From Sphingomonadaceae bacterium (GTDB lineage Bacteria; Pseudomonadota; Alphaproteobacteria; Sphingomonadales; Sphingomonadaceae), in the NCBI GenBank assembly GCA_947451145.1, contig CANFXW010000007.1, positions 84,784-148,783 of the forward strand: a stretch of 64,000 bases of DNA, written 5' to 3'. The position numbers and the translations under genes were made by a program. Positions 62,747-64,000 of the stretch are shown here, in pieces (position 1 is the first letter of the stretch; every line of letters starts with the position of its first letter). The notes beneath the pieces were generated by a model that saw only the letters and a list, made by a program, of their open reading frames with translations, was not told the DNA's origin and ran no database searches.

Positions 62747-63814
62747 TTAGCCGATTAGTTTGCCCCCACCCATCTTCGTGAGGGTGTGGGCGGTGAAATC
62801 CACCATGGGGACTAGGCGGGCATAATTCAACCGCGTGGGGCCAATAACCCCCACCACGCCAACCACTCTTCCATCGCGATCACGATAGGGCGAAGCGATC
62901 ACCGAAGAGCCCGAAAGCGCGAAAAGCCGGTTCTCCGCGCCGATAAAAATGCGCGTCGCCTCTGCCTCGCGCGCCGCGTCGAGCAGTTCGGCGATGGATT
63001 GCTTGTTTTCCAAATCATCGAGCAGCAGCCGCACCCGCTCGAGATCGAGCAGCGCCTGGTCATCGATCAGATTGGCCTGCCCGCGCACGATCAGCACCGG
63101 GCGCTTGGCCGCATCCTCGCTCCACACCGCAAGCCCGCGCTCGACCAGATCGGCGCTGGCGGCATCGAGCGCCGACTTGCCCGAGGCAATGTCCGCCCGG
63201 ATCGCCGCAATCGCCTGCGCCAAGGTGCGCCCCTGCAGCTGGGCAGTCAGGTAGTTCGACGCCTGCTCAAGCACCGATGCGGTAACCCCGGCCGGCAGAT
63301 CGACCACGCGGTTTTCGATCGCCCCGTCCTCGCCCACCAGCACGGCGAGCGCCTTTCCGGGGGACAACGGCACCAGTTGCAGATGCTGCAGTCGGGGTTC
63401 ACGGCGCGGGACCATCACCACTCCGGCGCAGGCGGAAAGGTCTGACAGCACCGATGACGCCGCCGCCAGCGCCGCCTCGATCGGGCCGGGCGCGGCGAGC
63501 TGCCGCTCAATCGTCGCGCGCTCGACGGCAGTCGGTTCCGCCACCTGCATCATGCCATCGACAAACAGGCGGAGGCCGATTTCGGTAGGCAACCTCCCCG
63601 CGCTGGTATGCGGCGCCGCGAGCAGGCCAAGGCTCTCCAGATCGTGCAGCACCGAGCGGATCGACGCGGGCGAGAGGTTCAGCCCCGCCCCGGCCCCCGC
63701 ACTGGCCAGCGTCTTCGACCCCACCGGCTGGCCCGAGGCGATATAGCCTTCCACCACGAGACGGAAAATCTCGCGGGCACGGGTGGTCAATTCGGTGATC
63801 GGCGGAGTGTGCAT
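62747..63814 (-). CDS. hrcA: Heat-inducible transcription repressor HrcA
   Basis: Represses heat-shock genes by binding CIRCE. The 355 aa have a winged-helix N-terminus (LTTRAREIFRLVVEGYI, SPASIRSVLHDLE), a GAF-like central domain, and the C-terminal VVGVIGPTRLNYARLVPMVD. grpE follows after 17 nt. The divergent gap to rph contains a palindrome but no CIRCE sequence. Confidence 0.95.
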   Translation of the reverse strand: MHTPPITELTTRAREIFRLVVEGYIASGQPVGSKTLASAGAGAGLNLSPASIRSVLHDLESLGLLAAPHTSAGRLPTEIGLRLFVDGMMQVAEPTAVERATIERQLAAPGPIEAALAAASSVLSDLSACAGVVMVPRREPRLQHLQLVPLSPGKALAVLVGEDGAIENRVVDLPAGVTASVLEQASNYLTAQLQGRTLAQAIAAIRADIASGKSALDAASADLVERGLAVWSEDAAKRPVLIVRGQANLIDDQALLDLERVRLLLDDLENKQSIAELLDAAREAEATRIFIGAENRLFALSGSSVIASPYRDRDGRVVGVVGVIGPTRLNYARLVPMVDFTAHTLTKMGGGKLIG

Positions 63815-63833
63815 GGCACTCTATGTAGAGGCT

Positions 63834-63853
63834 GGGCTTGAACCCTCAAGCCC
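63834..63853. promoter_or_regulatory. Perfect palindrome between hrcA and rph
   Basis: GGGCTTGA-ACCC-TCAAGCCC, 8-bp arms with a 4-nt centre, in the 80-nt gap between divergent hrcA and rph. It is not the CIRCE consensus. It may be a regulator site or a hairpin in either leader. Confidence 0.4.
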
Positions 63854-63894
63854 ATTGCGCCACAGGCAGCCGCATAACTGGAAAAGGAATCCCC

Positions 63895-64000
63895 ATGCGA
63901 CCCTCAGGCCGTGCCCCCGATGAAATGCGCGCACTTTCTTTCGATACCCATTTTACCATGCATGCCGAAGGTTCGGTGCTGGTGAGCTTTGGCAATACCA
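63895..64000 (+). CDS. rph: Ribonuclease PH (3' end beyond the window)
   Basis: Phosphorolytic 3'-exoribonuclease that trims tRNA. The visible N-terminus reads [20 protein letters not shown], then [11 protein letters not shown], matching RNase PH. AAAAGGA lies before the ATG. It is divergent from hrcA, a common arrangement in alphaproteobacteria. Confidence 0.95.
   Translation, partial: MRPSGRAPDEMRALSFDTHFTMHAEGSVLVSFGNT

Noticed and set aside
63815..63894. CIRCE element before hrcA
   Set aside because: No TTAGCACTC-N9-GAGTGCTAA; only a short unrelated palindrome is present.

Overview
The window looks like a chromosomal segment of an alphaproteobacterium of the order Sphingomonadales, probably close to Novosphingobium. 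This is an inference from gene content and order, not from a search. The evidence is a dusB-ntrB-ntrC-ntrY-ntrX run leading into hfq-hflX, an Hfq made of two fused Sm domains, a short archaeal/eukaryal-type ProS, PhaR, CvpA and patatin/DUF3376 genes, a GC-rich composition, and a heat-shock promoter of the alphaproteobacterial RpoH type before dnaK. Coding density is very high, with many 1-4 nt overlaps, and no stretch longer than 300 bases lacks a gene. I saw no rRNA, CRISPR array, insertion sequence or prophage.

Layout. 1-7.2 kb: end of dusB, then two nitrogen-responsive two-component pairs (NtrB/NtrC, NtrY/NtrX). 7.3-10 kb: tandem-domain hfq, hflX (apparently starting at CTG) and convergent mazG. 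10.0-18.3 kb, minus strand: a tightly packed set running mltB, rlpA, dacC-type carboxypeptidase, tmk, holB, metG, tatD, an MBL hydrolase and a 58-residue membrane protein. 18.35 kb: tRNA-Ser(TGA). 18.5-23.3 kb: SGNH protein, FkbH-like enzyme, acyl carrier protein and MBOAT acyltransferase, which together resemble the dlt (D-alanylation) logic with a different acyl donor. A lone flagellin gene converges on it.

24.4-29.8 kb: an envelope-sensing set (LysM-FecR protein, CHASE2 histidine kinase, small lipoprotein, OmpR-type regulator, PilZ protein). 29.8-33.0 kb: pdhC-yciA-lpdA. 33.1-45.0 kb: universal stress protein, a small membrane protein, RNase R, M28 peptidase, ProS, PhaR, alanine racemase, an MHS-type MFS transporter, a NifU-like scaffold, CvpA and RadA. 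45.0-52.3 kb: patatin-like protein, b561-like cytochrome, dnaJ and dnaK with palindromic repeats between them, and a PCu(A)C copper chaperone coupled to an HExxH protein.

52.4-60.6 kb: a co-directional CDP-sugar cluster (rfbF, rfbG, rfbH, HpcH/HpaI-type aldolase, TPP enzyme, SDR, GT2, GtrA) that most resembles branched-chain 3,6-dideoxysugar (yersiniose-like) synthesis followed by lipid-linked transfer. 60.6-64 kb: an inverted mobile-type repeat, an SDR, a small protein with a HEPN-like RNDLVH motif, grpE, hrcA and the start of rph.

The most unusual items are the dlt-like FkbH/ACP/MBOAT/SGNH set, the branched-sugar cluster with an added aldolase, the FecR/CHASE2 signalling set, tandem Hfq with a CTG-started hflX, and a PdhC with two E3-binding domains. 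All functions are read from sequence motifs; no search was run.
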